This document shows positions 27,521 to 36,670 of a stretch of 64,000 bases of DNA, one piece after another; positions within the stretch are counted from its first letter, which is position 1; each line of letters opens with the position of its first letter. The position numbers and the translations under genes were made by a program. The notes below the pieces were generated by a model. That model was not told where the DNA came from, ran no database searches, and saw nothing but the letters and a program-made list of their open reading frames with translations. This DNA comes from Leptospiraceae bacterium (lineage in GTDB: Bacteria > Spirochaetota > Leptospiria > Leptospirales > Leptospiraceae), in assembly GCA_022402465.1 (NCBI GenBank), contig JAKRSH010000029.1, positions 107,730 through 171,729 on the forward strand, in the 5' to 3' direction.

Positions 27521-28670
27521 GTGAATCAGAAAGAAATTTCCCGAAAATACGATGCCCATTTGAATTCCAATGTGCATCGTAGGGAAAGTAAGCATCATTA
27601 GGATTTTTAGAGTAAAAAATTTCCGCTGTGTTATAACAGATTAAATCATTTTTTCTACAAAAAGTTTTTATCTGTTTCGCATGAGGATTTTTTTCTAATT
27701 TAGAAGATAAAGAAGAGTTAGTTATTTCACCGGTAATTCCATCTTTTGCATAAAATTCTTTAGCAGGTATATAAATCAAACTTAGGCTAACATGGTTCTT
27801 GCGGCAGATTTCTAGAATTTGATTCAGGTAAATTAAATTATTTTCTAATCTTTTCTGCCATAGTTCTGCATTTATATTGCTATAGAATTCAAATTGTCCG
27901 TTGTATTTAGTTGAAATTTCATTTCCTAATTGTTGAATTGAACCGTACTTTTTCAAGGAAATTTCATGTGAGATAATTTCAATTTTTGGTGCCTTGCCAG
28001 TTTTATAATATAAGATTGTGTTAGGTTGTTTGGAGATGGCAGCAGAGATTCTTTTGCCAAGTCGGTAGAGTGTTGATTCCTTTACCAAATTCGAAATTGT
28101 TTCTCCTAGAATTCGAACGGATGTGTTTGGTTTTGGACCGAGAATTTTGCCATCACTTTCAATTTCCATGAATCGTGTAAGTTTCTCATTATCATCTAAG
28201 TCATTATCAAATAATTGAATGAGTACTTTGTTTGGACGAAATTTAGTGATATGTTTTTCTAATTGAAGAGCGTAGAACGCTGGAGAAGCTCCATGGATTC
28301 CTAAATTTCGAATGAGTTGTCCGTTCTCTAAATCTTGGTTTGCAATAGATGAAAAAGCTTCTTCCTCTGCAACTCCCCATCCCTCAGAGAATGAATCGCC
28401 TAAAAGAATAGTATCATAATTTTCAGATGGATCTAATTTCTGACGAAAACCGTATTCATTGGTATTTACTGAGGTTGCATATTCTTCTGAGACAACTTCC
28501 GCTTCCCTATCCGGATACATAACGAAGAGATATTCAGAATCATAGCTTTTGACCATGACTTGTTCAGGATCAAAAATAGATAGAATGAGGTTTGCAACTA
28601 ATAGATTGCCAAATAAAAATAGAAGATAGAATAGAAATTTCTTTCCTATCGCCGAAAACTTTTTCTTCAT
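27501..28670 (-). CDS. SGNH-hydrolase-like protein, membrane anchored
   Basis: 389 residues. One N-terminal helix (about 10-32), then an SGNH domain with LLGDSFSEGWGV (catalytic Ser), GIHGASPAFY, an Asn/Asp-rich LFDNDLDDNE block and a C-terminal DAHWNSNGH holding the His. It may add or remove an acyl group on an exported polymer. SGNH genes often sit beside carbamoyltransferase-SxtJ-DUF5989 sets; here it converges on that set rather than following it. The YceI gene is 9 bp upstream on the same strand. Confidence 0.78.
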   Translation of the reverse strand: MKKKFSAIGKKFLFYLLFLFGNLLVANLILSIFDPEQVMVKSYDSEYLFVMYPDREAEVVSEEYATSVNTNEYGFRQKLDPSENYDTILLGDSFSEGWGVAEEEAFSSIANQDLENGQLIRNLGIHGASPAFYALQLEKHITKFRPNKVLIQLFDNDLDDNEKLTRFMEIESDGKILGPKPNTSVRILGETISNLVKESTLYRLGKRISAAISKQPNTILYYKTGKAPKIEIISHEISLKKYGSIQQLGNEISTKYNGQFEFYSNINAELWQKRLENNLIYLNQILEICRKNHVSLSLIYIPAKEFYAKDGITGEITNSSLSSKLEKNPHAKQIKTFCRKNDLICYNTAEIFYSKNPNDAYFPYDAHWNSNGHRIFGKFLSDSLRKEYK

Positions 28671-28679
28671 GAAGTCATT

Positions 28680-29288
28680 TTATTTACATGATGATTTAAA
28701 TTTCGACTCAATTTTTAAACTTACATTGGGCCATAATTTACTTTTCCCATCAGCACCCTTGTGCAATTCGAGACAAACTTCATTTAGTTTTGCAAGACCC
28801 TTGCTAAGTCCAAAATCAACAAGATCCATTTCACCTGTTGCAATGATGGTATTAGCGTCAATTTTGTATGCTAAGGGAATTTTTTTGGAAATCCCATTCA
28901 GGTTTAAAATTAAGAATGCCGTACCTTCCGAATTCCCTTTTATGTCCGATAGAGTTCCAACTATTGGTTTTTGATTTTTAGGAAGATCAAAGAAGAATTC
29001 TTTGATCTTTGAATCACGGTCTGGAACAGATGAATTGATATCGCTTGGAGAAATGGTAAATTTTGCAGAAGCCATTGATTTCTGTATGGAATCCGATTTT
29101 ATAGTTCCTGATACAGCTACTTTATCAAAAGTTCCTTTTACACCTGTTTTTTCAGTAAATTTATAAGCCGTCCACTCTAGTTTGGTTTGGGACGGGTCAT
29201 ACTCAAATTTGCAGTTTTGAGAGTCTGCCAAAAGACTTTGAATGGAAAAACCAAATGTGAGTAATACAATCATAAAAATTTTATTCAT
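28680..29288 (-). CDS. YceI-like periplasmic protein
   Basis: 202 residues. Type I signal peptide (about 1-22, cleaved after LLADS), then a YceI beta-barrel: FEYDPSQTKLEWTAYKF, GVKGTFDKV and DRDSKIKEFFFDLPKNQKPIV. YceI lipocalin-like proteins bind polyisoprenoids. Four cysteines occur in the mature part, two near the ends that may pair. Divergent from the type-I-secretion-like operon, with a 17-bp dyad between. Confidence 0.85.
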   Translation of the reverse strand: MNKIFMIVLLTFGFSIQSLLADSQNCKFEYDPSQTKLEWTAYKFTEKTGVKGTFDKVAVSGTIKSDSIQKSMASAKFTISPSDINSSVPDRDSKIKEFFFDLPKNQKPIVGTLSDIKGNSEGTAFLILNLNGISKKIPLAYKIDANTIIATGEMDLVDFGLSKGLAKLNEVCLELHKGADGKSKLWPNVSLKIESKFKSSCK

Positions 29289-29354
29289 AAGTTCCCTTTT
29301 CTAGAAGAATCAAATCAGAAATTTCAAAAAAAAACATTTCGTCAAAACTGTTAT

Positions 29355-29371
29355 AGTCTATATATTAGACT
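29355..29371. promoter_or_regulatory. Dyad AGTCTA-TATAT-TAGACT between divergent genes
   Basis: Six-base perfect arms around TATAT, 28 bp before the ABC gene and 67 bp before the YceI start. The centre could be a -10 element, so a regulator bound here could control the secretion operon, the YceI gene or both. Confidence 0.4.
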
Positions 29372-29398
29372 TTTCTACTAATTGGAAATAACTCATAA

Positions 29399-31666
29399 AT
29401 GTTTAAAAGAAATTGGAAATTCCCTTTTTTGGGGCGTAGAGAAAGCCCATATGTACCCAGAAGTTCAAATGAAGGAAATATTCGTCAAAATAAGGAAATC
29501 ACACTTATTCTTGAATACCTTGCTGGTATTCATGACGTTTCCTACAACTATGCAGATGTTCACAAAACGTTAGGTGAATATTGGTTTAACAATCCAAATA
29601 GCCAACTTTCTACCATTCATGAATTATTAAAAGATATAGCTCCCATCTATTCACTCTCCGTTCAATCCATCAATCGAGCTTTAATCAAAATCCAAGACAA
29701 TGTCTCCGAGATGGCTCCTTGGACGACGAGAATTCAATCTTCTGAAAATTCCGATCAGACAGATTGGTTAACAATTCTACATTATCGGGGAGGTAAGTAC
29801 AAAGTTTCTCTCTTAGGTGATGGACAAAGTGAGTTTTGGCTGGCGGAAGATAAACTATTAAAACTCCTCAATATTTCTTCCACCACCATTAACGTAAAAT
29901 GGATTATATCTCGACCCAAAGAACCACTTGGTTATAAAATTTCCAAAAACCACCACCACACAGAAGCTGATCTAGAGCACCATACAACTCCCTTCCACAG
30001 ATTATATTCCTTGTTGCGTGTAGAGAAAAGAGATATTTGGATTATCGTTATTTACGGTATTGCAATCGGTATTCTTTCTTTAGTCGTTCCTGTTGCCACT
30101 TCTTCTTTGGTCAATATTGTAGCTTTTGGTGTAATGCTACAACCTGTAGTAGTTCTAACTTTTCTTGTATTTTTGTTTTTATCCTTTGCTGGCGTGATGC
30201 AAGCGATTCAAACTTATATCACAGAAATATTGCAAAGAAGAATTTTTGTTAGAGTAGCCACAGATTTTGCATCAAGATTTCCACAAGTAACCGAAGAAAA
30301 TTTTGATGATAGCCATCCGCCCGAAATAGCAAACCGATTTTTTGATACCATGACATTGCAAAAGGGTTCAACAAGTTTGTTAGTGGAAGGTCTTGAAATT
30401 TTTCTCACTACTATTATTGGATTTTTTGTAATAGCATTCTATCATCCAGTATTTTTAATTTTCTCCTTAGCAATCATTACGGTTGCTTACATTTTAATTT
30501 TTAGGAAATTAGGTGTAGCTGCTAGTGAAACTTCGATTAAAGTCTCTAAGGAAAAATACTATGTTGCTGCTTGGCTTCAAGAAATCGCCAGACATAGGTA
30601 TGCTTTCAAGAGTAAATTTGGAGCTCACTTCGCATCAGAAAGAGCTGACTCTTTAACAAGATCCTATCTAACAGCTCGAGAAAAGCATTTTAAGTATTTA
30701 TTTAGACAAATCATAGGTGTATTAGGAATCCAAGCAGTTGGCTCTGCACTAGTATTGGGCATTGGAGGTTATCTAGTAATCAATAGACAACTTACTATTG
30801 GTCAATTAGTTGCAGCGGAATTGATTGTTGCAAAAGTTCTATTTGGATTAGGTAAGCTAGGTAAACATCTTGAAACCTTCTACAACACTGTCGCGGCAGT
30901 TGACAAGCTTGGGCATGTTACTGACCTTCCTACAGAAGAAACCAAGCTAGCTATCCTCGAAAAAGAAAACGAAGCCTTTGATGTTCGGCTTACAGACGTA
31001 CATTATGAACTTAAAACTGGAAATGTAATTTTTGATAAACTGAATCTACATTTTCCTGCGGGTAAGAAAATAGCAATAGCAGAAAGCTCTACAATTCACT
31101 GCACAATACTCATTGACTTAATTGCATCAAATCGAGTGCCAAAGTTTGGTACAGTTGAAATTTCCGGTGAAGATATTAGGGATTTATCCAAAACTGAACT
31201 TAGATCTAACATAGCACTGATACGAGATAGAGAAATTTTTGATGGAACAATTCTCGAAAATCTAAAATTAGGTCGTCTTGATATTTCAAACAATAAAATT
31301 AAAGAAACTTTGGACTTAGTTGGATTAACAACGGATATTGATTCTTTGCCTGAAGGATTGAACACCAATTTAAAAACCTATGGATCTCCTTTAAATCCTA
31401 TTCAGATAAATCTTTTACTGATAGCCAGGGCCTTATTGGGAAATCCAGGTTTAATATTAATTGATTGTTCCTTAGATTCTTTGGATCAGATAACATTAGA
31501 AAAGATGGTTCATTGCTTGTTTAAAAAAGATACTAATTTTACCGTGATTGTAATCTCAAATGAGATGAAAATTCTATCTAAGGCAGATGAGGTTTACTTA
31601 TTAAAGGATAATAAGTTTATTAAATCAAATAAGAATCTACTAGCTTCATCAGGAAGAAAAAAATGA
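29399..31666 (+). CDS. Type-I-secretion-like ABC protein with degenerate ATPase domain
   Basis: 755 residues: an N-terminal C39-peptidase-like region without catalytic Cys (about 30-165), six membrane helices (about 210-490), and a nucleotide-binding fold (about 510-740). All its ATPase motifs are lost: the Walker A loop is AESSTIHCTI with Cys568 for the Lys, the Q-loop Gln is Arg, LSGGQ is LNPIQ (665-669), Walker B is LILIDC with Cys690 for the Glu, and the H-loop His is Asn721. The frame is intact and co-translated with HlyD and TolC partners. It may assemble with another active ABC subunit or work without ATP; this is inference. Confidence 0.85.
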   Translation: MFKRNWKFPFLGRRESPYVPRSSNEGNIRQNKEITLILEYLAGIHDVSYNYADVHKTLGEYWFNNPNSQLSTIHELLKDIAPIYSLSVQSINRALIKIQDNVSEMAPWTTRIQSSENSDQTDWLTILHYRGGKYKVSLLGDGQSEFWLAEDKLLKLLNISSTTINVKWIISRPKEPLGYKISKNHHHTEADLEHHTTPFHRLYSLLRVEKRDIWIIVIYGIAIGILSLVVPVATSSLVNIVAFGVMLQPVVVLTFLVFLFLSFAGVMQAIQTYITEILQRRIFVRVATDFASRFPQVTEENFDDSHPPEIANRFFDTMTLQKGSTSLLVEGLEIFLTTIIGFFVIAFYHPVFLIFSLAIITVAYILIFRKLGVAASETSIKVSKEKYYVAAWLQEIARHRYAFKSKFGAHFASERADSLTRSYLTAREKHFKYLFRQIIGVLGIQAVGSALVLGIGGYLVINRQLTIGQLVAAELIVAKVLFGLGKLGKHLETFYNTVAAVDKLGHVTDLPTEETKLAILEKENEAFDVRLTDVHYELKTGNVIFDKLNLHFPAGKKIAIAESSTIHCTILIDLIASNRVPKFGTVEISGEDIRDLSKTELRSNIALIRDREIFDGTILENLKLGRLDISNNKIKETLDLVGLTTDIDSLPEGLNTNLKTYGSPLNPIQINLLLIARALLGNPGLILIDCSLDSLDQITLEKMVHCLFKKDTNFTVIVISNEMKILSKADEVYLLKDNKFIKSNKNLLASSGRKK

Positions 31667-33024
31667 ACACTAAGAAAGAATCCTTAGCGATCCGAAAAGA
31701 ATCCAAGATGGAAGAAATGTCTGCATTTCGTATGGTTCAGTCTTCGAAACCTGCAGCCTCTCTTGCATACATTCTTGTTTTTCTTTTCTTTTCTACAGTG
31801 TTTGTCCTAATTTTTGTTCCTTGGCAACAGACTACCGATGGTTCAGGTAGAGTTGTTGCCTACACTCCCTTGGATCGCCAACAAACTATTGAAGCACCCA
31901 TAAGCGGAAGAGTGATCAAATGGCATGTTATGGAAGGATCCAAAGTTCGAAAAGGTGATCCCATACTTGATATTACTGATAATGACCCTGATTTTTTAGA
32001 AAGGATAGGCCAAGAAAGAAGAGCACTTCAATCCAGATTGGAAGCAGCTCGTGAAAGAGAATCTTCGATTCGCTCACGAATCATTGCTCTTCGTTCTGCC
32101 CAATCCAATGCTGTAACGGCTGCTAGTAGTCGAACTAGTATGGCATCAGATCGTGTGAGAGCAGCCCAACAAGCTGTGGATGCGGCTATAGCCCAAGAAA
32201 AGACATCAGCTATCAATTTTTCCAGGCAGAAGCAACTTCTTGAAAAAGGTCTGACTTCCACTCGAAACATGGAACTTGCCGAATTGGATTATGAAAATGC
32301 AAGAACTGGTTTGAAGAGAGCAAGGGCAGGGTATGATGCAGCAGTAAAAGAAGAAAGTGCCTTAGGTTCAGATAGATCCAAGGTTAACATGGATGGCTCA
32401 GCTGCCATCAACGATGCTCAAGCCTCTTTAGCATCTGCTCAATCTGAAATTGCGAAAATCTTGGAAGAGATTCCCAAAGTCGATGCAAGATTATCTAGGC
32501 AGCAAAACCAAGAAGTCTTTGCACCACGAGATGGAACCATTATGAGGATTCTAGTCAATCCAGATGGTCAGCAAGTAAAAGAGGGTGATGTTGTATCCAT
32601 TATAATTCCAGACACAAGCGAGAGAGCAGTTGAGCTTTACATCAACGGAAATGATATTCCTTTGGTGAGTGAAGGAAGAGAAGTGAGGTTGCAATTCCAA
32701 GGATGGCCTGTCTTACAAATTACAGGTTGGCCTGAATATGCAGTAGGTACATTTGGAGGTATTGTATCTCTTGTAGATGTCACGGATAATGGCTCAGGGT
32801 ATTTTAGAATTCTTGTGATTCCTGATCAAAAAGATGAAGATTGGCCTTCGACTAGATACCTTCGCCAAGGCGTGAGAGCAAAGGGCTGGATTTTTCTGAA
32901 TCGTGTGAGTCTATGGTATGAGTTGTGGAGAAGATTCAATGATTTCCCACCTATGATTCCTATGGATGAACCAGATCTCATCAATAGAATAGATTCACCT
33001 GGCAAAAGCAAAAGCAGTAAATGA
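31663..33024 (+). CDS. HlyD-family membrane-fusion protein
   Basis: 453 residues. One N-terminal membrane helix (about 37-55), a lipoyl/barrel-sandwich half (RQQTIEAPISGRVIKWHVMEGSKV), a long alpha-helical hairpin (about 115-280, rich in Arg/Glu/Ala), the second lipoyl half (VFAPRDGTIMRI) and a beta-barrel. It spans the periplasm between an inner-membrane pump and TolC. Starts 4 bp within the end of the ABC gene (ATGA). The Pro/Met-rich cytosolic-like tail is longer than I expect. Confidence 0.92.
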   Translation: MNTKKESLAIRKESKMEEMSAFRMVQSSKPAASLAYILVFLFFSTVFVLIFVPWQQTTDGSGRVVAYTPLDRQQTIEAPISGRVIKWHVMEGSKVRKGDPILDITDNDPDFLERIGQERRALQSRLEAARERESSIRSRIIALRSAQSNAVTAASSRTSMASDRVRAAQQAVDAAIAQEKTSAINFSRQKQLLEKGLTSTRNMELAELDYENARTGLKRARAGYDAAVKEESALGSDRSKVNMDGSAAINDAQASLASAQSEIAKILEEIPKVDARLSRQQNQEVFAPRDGTIMRILVNPDGQQVKEGDVVSIIIPDTSERAVELYINGNDIPLVSEGREVRLQFQGWPVLQITGWPEYAVGTFGGIVSLVDVTDNGSGYFRILVIPDQKDEDWPSTRYLRQGVRAKGWIFLNRVSLWYELWRRFNDFPPMIPMDEPDLINRIDSPGKSKSSK

Positions 33025-34481
33025 AAAAATTCCAACTCTTCCTCTTTCTTTTATTTTGCCCTAGTATTTTCGCAGAAGAAAATAATTTGTTAGGTGATTT
33101 GGAATTATTTAAAGAACAAGATGTAATCAAAAAAGAATTAACATTAGATCATGTTTTAAAATCTGTTAATAAGGCATACCCTCTAATTCTTGCCGCTGAA
33201 AGATTAATCACAATATCAGAATATGAATACCTAGCTGCACAAGGTGCATTTGATGCTTTTTTTGATTCAGCAGGAACTATAGCACCTACAGGATTTTACC
33301 AAAATGCGAGATCTGATTCAGTGATTAGAAAGCCGACTCCACTTGGAGGAACATCATTCTTTGCTGGATATAGAATGGGGAGAGGAAATTTTCCAAATTA
33401 CTATGGGGAGCGGGCAACGAACCAATTAGGTGAAGTGAGAGCAGGGGCTATTGTTCCCTTGTTCCGGAATAGAGAAATAGATAAAAATCGTGCTGAAATG
33501 AAAAAGGCAGATGTAGATCGCTCTTTAGCAGATCTCTCTGTTCAAAAGTTGAAATTAGAAGTTCTACGTGAAGCAAGTAAAAGATATTGGAAGTGGGTTG
33601 CCGTTGGTCAAGAGTTCAAGGTAAATTCTGAACTTTTGGCAATTGCAAAGTTACGAACCGTCCAAGTTTCAGAACGAGTTCGCTTAGGTGATCTACCTGC
33701 AATAGAAAATACTGAAAATGATAGGGTTATCTTGCAACGGGAAGCATTATTAATATCATCTAAGCGGGAATTGGAAAAAGCATCCATTGATTTATCACTC
33801 TTTTTAAGAGAAGCAACAGGAAAGATGGTTCTGCCTTCTGAAGAACAACTCCCAAAAAACTTTCCTAAGCATAAAGAATTTGATTCAAATAATTTAGATA
33901 AAACTATTTCAGACTCTCAGAAAAGAAGACCTGAAATTAAAGAATTCCAACTCAAGAAAGAAAAATTAGGTGTAGATAGACAATTCGAACAAAACAATTT
34001 GAAACCACAAGTTGATTTAGTTGTATCCGCCTCACAAGATTTAGGTGCAGGAAGTCCGACTCGATCCAAACCAGAAGTAGAAGCTACAGTTGTAATGAAT
34101 ATTCCTCTTCAAACCAGAAGGCAAAGAGGAAAGATAGGATCTGCTGAAGCTAAGATCTCTCAAATAGATCAGGAAGAGAAATTTGCGCGTGATAAAGTAT
34201 CCACGGAAATCCAAGATGCTATCTCTGAATTAAAAGCTAGCTTTGATAGGGTGGAAGTAGCAAAGAAAGAAGTAAATTTGGCTTTAAAGTTACAAGGCTT
34301 GGAACTAGATCGTTTCAATCTTGGTGACTCTACTTTATTATTTGTAAATATTCGTGAACAAACTGCAGCGGAAGCAGCGATCCGTGAAGTAAAAGCATTG
34401 AATGATTTTTTTAATGCTATGGCAAATTACCAAGCTGCTACAGCAGAATTTTTAGATTCCAGCTTTCAAAAGATAAACTAA
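33021..34481 (+). CDS. TolC-like outer-membrane efflux protein
   Basis: 486 residues. Signal peptide (about 1-18, cut near IFAEE), then two OEP repeats with long helices and an alternating barrel segment; the DRFNLGDSTLLFVNIREQ stretch near residue 430 is typical of the second repeat. It forms the outer-membrane channel for the upstream pump. Start overlaps hlyD by 4 bp, so all three genes are translationally coupled. The 3' end is only 6 bp from the converging kdsB. Confidence 0.9.
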   Translation: MKKFQLFLFLLFCPSIFAEENNLLGDLELFKEQDVIKKELTLDHVLKSVNKAYPLILAAERLITISEYEYLAAQGAFDAFFDSAGTIAPTGFYQNARSDSVIRKPTPLGGTSFFAGYRMGRGNFPNYYGERATNQLGEVRAGAIVPLFRNREIDKNRAEMKKADVDRSLADLSVQKLKLEVLREASKRYWKWVAVGQEFKVNSELLAIAKLRTVQVSERVRLGDLPAIENTENDRVILQREALLISSKRELEKASIDLSLFLREATGKMVLPSEEQLPKNFPKHKEFDSNNLDKTISDSQKRRPEIKEFQLKKEKLGVDRQFEQNNLKPQVDLVVSASQDLGAGSPTRSKPEVEATVVMNIPLQTRRQRGKIGSAEAKISQIDQEEKFARDKVSTEIQDAISELKASFDRVEVAKKEVNLALKLQGLELDRFNLGDSTLLFVNIREQTAAEAAIREVKALNDFFNAMANYQAATAEFLDSSFQKIN

Positions 34482-34487
34482 AAATAT

Positions 34488-35240
34488 CTAAATCCAACCA
34501 CGAGACTTAAAGTCTTCTTCAACAACTGCAACGTCTTCTGGATGATCAATGGAAAGAGATGCTTTGTCAGCGAGAAAAATTCCAATGGAGTGGCCAGCTT
34601 CCAAAGCACGCAGTTGCTCTAAAGATTCTGATTTCTCGAGATAGCTAGATGGAAGCTTGTCATAATTCAACAAAAAATCCATTTCGTAGCAGTAGATTCC
34701 CAAATGCCTATAGTATCGATTTTGTTGTTTTAATGCATAAGGAATGATAGATCGTGAGAAATAAATCGCGCGATAATCATGGGTAAAGATGACCTTGACA
34801 CGGTTAGGATCCTTAGCTTCTTCATAAGACATGGGAACAGCTGCGGTCGTCATAGCCCAAGAGCGTTCTTTAAGTTTCAATTGAACAAGCCCATCAATTA
34901 ACTCTGATTCAATTCCCGGTTCATCACCTTGGATATTAACAATTATCTGATTTGTAAAATCAACTTCCTTATCTAAGGATTGAACGACTTCAATCAAACG
35001 ATCCGTTCCAGAGATATGATCTGTTCGAGTCATCATTGCTTTTCCACCAAAGGATTGTACTTCTTGGAAAATTCTATCATCATCAGTAGCGACAATTATA
35101 TCATCTAGAGATTTACAATTGGAAGAAGATTGATAGGTCCAATGAATCATGGATTTGGAACCTATCTTAATTAGAGGTTTACCTGGAAAACGAGTGCTTC
35201 CATATCTTGCTGGTATAATCCCTATAACTTTATTTTTCAT
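34488..35240 (-). CDS. kdsB: 3-deoxy-manno-octulosonate cytidylyltransferase
   Basis: 250 residues. It makes CMP-Kdo for lipid A-core assembly. IPARYGSTRFPGKPL is the CTP-binding loop; VNIQGDEPGIE carries the metal-binding Asp, and the C-terminal IDHPEDVAVVE is the family's ending. It is the last gene of the motor operon, 22 bp after fliL. Related CMP-sialate synthetases differ at the N-terminal loop. Confidence 0.95.
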   Translation of the reverse strand: MKNKVIGIIPARYGSTRFPGKPLIKIGSKSMIHWTYQSSSNCKSLDDIIVATDDDRIFQEVQSFGGKAMMTRTDHISGTDRLIEVVQSLDKEVDFTNQIIVNIQGDEPGIESELIDGLVQLKLKERSWAMTTAAVPMSYEEAKDPNRVKVIFTHDYRAIYFSRSIIPYALKQQNRYYRHLGIYCYEMDFLLNYDKLPSSYLEKSESLEQLRALEAGHSIGIFLADKASLSIDHPEDVAVVEEDFKSRGWI

Positions 35241-35262
35241 TTTGAGATAAAATTACAGGAAA

Positions 35263-35790
35263 TTAATTAATGATGAACTCTGTAAAATAGACTTCTTTTA
35301 TTTTTCCATTGGTAAGTATGTGATTGATATGAGCTTTAATTTCTTCTCTTAGATCGAGTTGTTGTGTTATAGTCTTCAACTCATCTTTAGTCTTTCGAGA
35401 AATAATTAAATTGATCAAGTTCTGCATTTGTGCCTTTCTAGAGGCTAATTCTTGCGAAAGTGCAGGTTGTCCGCTTTCAATTCCAAATACCAATTTCATT
35501 TTTACGAAGTGCGATTCACCAATATCAGCCGTATTGATTCTGAATTCATCTTCAATCATAAAAGTATCCAAAGGAGGAGGAGCTTTGACTAAAGCTATGT
35601 TCTTCTGTTCTTTGAATACTGAAGTTGCTGTTCTTTGAGCAACTAACATTGCAATGACTGCAACTATGATGATTCCAAAAATTGCACCAGCAATGTATAG
35701 TAACCATTTAACAATTGGAGATGTACCAATCCCAGCAGACCCACCGTCGGCTAACCCACCTTCTTCTTCATCTATCTCTGAATCACCCAT
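35263..35790 (-). CDS. fliL: Flagellar basal-body protein FliL
   Basis: 175 residues. A Gly/Glu-rich cytosolic start, one membrane helix (about 30-52) and a periplasmic FliL domain beginning near the 'PPPLDTFMIEDEFRINTAD' segment. FliL surrounds and stabilises stator units. AGGAGGGATC gives a strong ribosome site. It follows motB at 49 bp, in the conserved motA-motB-fliL order of spirochaetes. Confidence 0.92.
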   Translation of the reverse strand: MGDSEIDEEEGGLADGGSAGIGTSPIVKWLLYIAGAIFGIIIVAVIAMLVAQRTATSVFKEQKNIALVKAPPPLDTFMIEDEFRINTADIGESHFVKMKLVFGIESGQPALSQELASRKAQMQNLINLIISRKTKDELKTITQQLDLREEIKAHINHILTNGKIKEVYFTEFIIN

Positions 35791-35839
35791 TAAAGATCCC
35801 TCCTTTCCTTATAATTAAAAATGATCTTATTCATAAAAA

Positions 35840-36670
35840 CTATTCATCTCCCTCAGTTGTTGATTCAGTCTGAGGAAATCTAGCTTCAGGTAAACCAAAT
35901 GATGGTTCATAGGTTTTTCGTTTAGTAGATTTTTCAGTAAGTATAACTATATCTATTCTTCGGTTGAAAGCTTTGGCCTCAGGAGTACCTAAATTTTCCA
36001 AAGCAAGTGGTCTATAACTTCCAAAACTAACAGCTTGGAATTTACTTGGGTCCAATTCTTTGGCATTGATCATAAATACGGTAGAGTTAATTGATCTTGC
36101 TCCTGCTAAATCCCAGTTATTTATATACTCTCTTTCTTCTCGATTGCTAAATCCAGAAGGAGTGATTGCATCCATATCACTGTGGCCTTCGACTCGAACA
36201 AAACGGTCCAAGGTCTTTATTAAACCAGCAGCTTTCGCAAGAGTTTCTTTGATCGCGGGAGTTAAGATGGCAGATCCAGGATAAAAATAATCAGCACCCA
36301 CTAAGGATATAATTAAACCACGTTCATCCTCAGAAACTCTTACCTTTCCTGCTTGAATTTCTGGCTTGAACACCTCTGTCGCATCCTTATTGGATTTAGA
36401 AAGATTTCTACCTTGGGTTTGGGATGGAAGACTTTCTATAGTCATCCCCATTTCTTCTAAGCTACCCTTGGAAAGAGTCTGTCCACCTGTGAACAAACCT
36501 GTAGTCGATTTGAAAGCTGACAAAATAATATGCATTTCTCTTGCATCTGTTTTGCCAGTTGTATATAGCATAATGAAAAAGCATAAAAGAAGGGTAACCA
36601 TGTCTCCGTAGGTTAGCATGTATTCAGCAACTTTCTGAACACATTCGGGACATTTAACCTTCTTTGCCAT
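35840..36670 (-). CDS. motB: Flagellar stator protein MotB
   Basis: 276 residues. One membrane helix near 20-38 containing the proton-accepting Asp23 in TYGDMVTLLLC, a plug/linker, and an OmpA-like peptidoglycan-binding domain (about 115-255) with VEGHSDMDAI and AFNRRIDIVIL. The N-terminal CPECVQK pair of cysteines is unusual but short. Overlaps motA by one base, so the two stator subunits are co-translated. Confidence 0.96.
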   Translation of the reverse strand: MAKKVKCPECVQKVAEYMLTYGDMVTLLLCFFIMLYTTGKTDAREMHIILSAFKSTTGLFTGGQTLSKGSLEEMGMTIESLPSQTQGRNLSKSNKDATEVFKPEIQAGKVRVSEDERGLIISLVGADYFYPGSAILTPAIKETLAKAAGLIKTLDRFVRVEGHSDMDAITPSGFSNREEREYINNWDLAGARSINSTVFMINAKELDPSKFQAVSFGSYRPLALENLGTPEAKAFNRRIDIVILTEKSTKRKTYEPSFGLPEARFPQTESTTEGDE

